From: Rhodobiaceae bacterium
GTDB taxonomy: Bacteria > Pseudomonadota > Alphaproteobacteria > RS24
DNA length: 59,764 bases
Assembly (NCBI GenBank): GCA_018660505.1
Contig: JABJKE010000005.1
Location: 1-59,764 of the forward strand
Direction: 5' to 3'
The notes under the pieces were generated by a model. The model was not told the DNA's origin. It worked only from the letters and a program-made list of their open reading frames with translations, and did no database searches. Positions 59,555-59,764 of the stretch are shown here, one piece after another; positions within the stretch are counted from its first letter, which is position 1; each line of letters starts with the position of its first letter. A program made the translations under genes and the position numbers.

Positions 59555-59764
59555 TTACGCGTCTTTTTCAGAAGCCTCAGCAGCTTCTTCCGCTGGCGCT
59601 TCTTCGGCAGGGGCTTCTTCGGCTGGAGCCTCTTCAGCAGGAGCTTCTTCAGCAGGTGCCTCTTCAGCAGGCGCTTCTTCCGCAGCAGCTTCTTCAGCAG
59701 GCGCTTCTCCCGCAGCAGCTTCTTCAGCAGGCGCTTCTTCCGCAGGGGCTTCCTCGGCAGGCGC
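59555..59764 (-). CDS. rpsP: 30S ribosomal protein S16, C-terminal part (cut by window)
   Basis: Only the last 69 residues are present, all low-complexity: repeated APAEE units (with a few AAAEE or AAAGE) and the end AAEASEKDA, stop TAA at 59555-59557. Alphaproteobacterial S16 often carries such an acidic Ala/Glu tail, and the rpsP-rimM-trmD-rplS order supports the call. The conserved S16 body lies outside the window, so the assignment rests on context. Confidence 0.8.
   Translation of the reverse strand, partial: APAEEAPAEEAPAEEAAAGEAPAEEAAAEEAPAEEAPAEEAPAEEAPAEEAPAEEAPAEEAAEASEKDA

Overview
The window is about 60 kb of an alphaproteobacterial chromosome that looks like core genome. I base this on gene content and order: an F1 operon atpHAGDC without F0 genes, next to priA; a TCA block mdh-sucCD-sucA-odhB-lpd; sdhCDAB; rplU-rpmA-obgE-proBA-nadD-rsfS-rlmH-envC-ctpA; and rpsP-rimM-trmD-rplS followed by leuCD-leuB-asd. 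A fused cysNC and the mesaconyl-CoA hydratase plus beta-methylmalyl-CoA lyase pair (ethylmalonyl-CoA pathway) also fit. The DNA is moderately GC-rich, except for a clearly AT-rich patch at about 7.2-8.25 kb. I cannot name an order or genus.

Layout. 0-1.8 kb: tRNA-Ser(CGA), a small membrane protein and an SDR oxidoreductase. 1.8-7.0 kb: a six-gene minus-strand operon for a TonB2/TtpC-type energy-transduction complex (DUF3450 protein, long ExbB-like TtpC, ExbB, ExbD, TonB, TPR protein). 7.2-8.4 kb: an AT-rich island with a frameshifted NYN-domain gene and an orphan C-terminal gene remnant. 8.4-12.2 kb: a quinone oxidoreductase and sulfate activation (cysD, cysNC). 12.6-23.5 kb: a plus-strand run for ribosomal proteins L21/L27, Obg, proline synthesis, NAD synthesis, ribosome silencing and methylation, cell separation (EnvC, CtpA), RppH, a 2-oxoglutarate oxygenase and PurU. 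23.6-30.8 kb: F1-ATPase and PriA. 30.9-32.5 kb: transaldolase-like protein and a Xer recombinase. 32.5-44.0 kb: the TCA block with an MBL-fold enzyme and ZapE. 44.1-46.9 kb: a four-gene plus-strand lipoprotein cassette (CsgG-like/TPR, two LPP20-like, one very small). 47.0-50.4 kb: succinate dehydrogenase. 50.5-54.5 kb: mesaconyl-CoA hydratase, CoA-ester lyase, pyridoxal kinase, asd. 54.5-59.8 kb: leucine synthesis and the S16-RimM-TrmD-L19 operon, where the window cuts rpsP.

How the genes work together. SucAB/Lpd, SucCD, Sdh and Mdh cover 2-oxoglutarate to oxaloacetate, and SDH plus the F1 portion link this to oxidative phosphorylation. The hydratase/lyase pair would feed glyoxylate and propionyl-CoA from C2 assimilation into the same cycle. 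The most unusual parts are the lipoprotein cassette, the TonB2 operon in an alphaproteobacterial setting, and a recurring pattern of short (11-21 bp) tandem duplications that sit mostly at gene junctions, several of them copying a stop codon or a ribosome-binding site.
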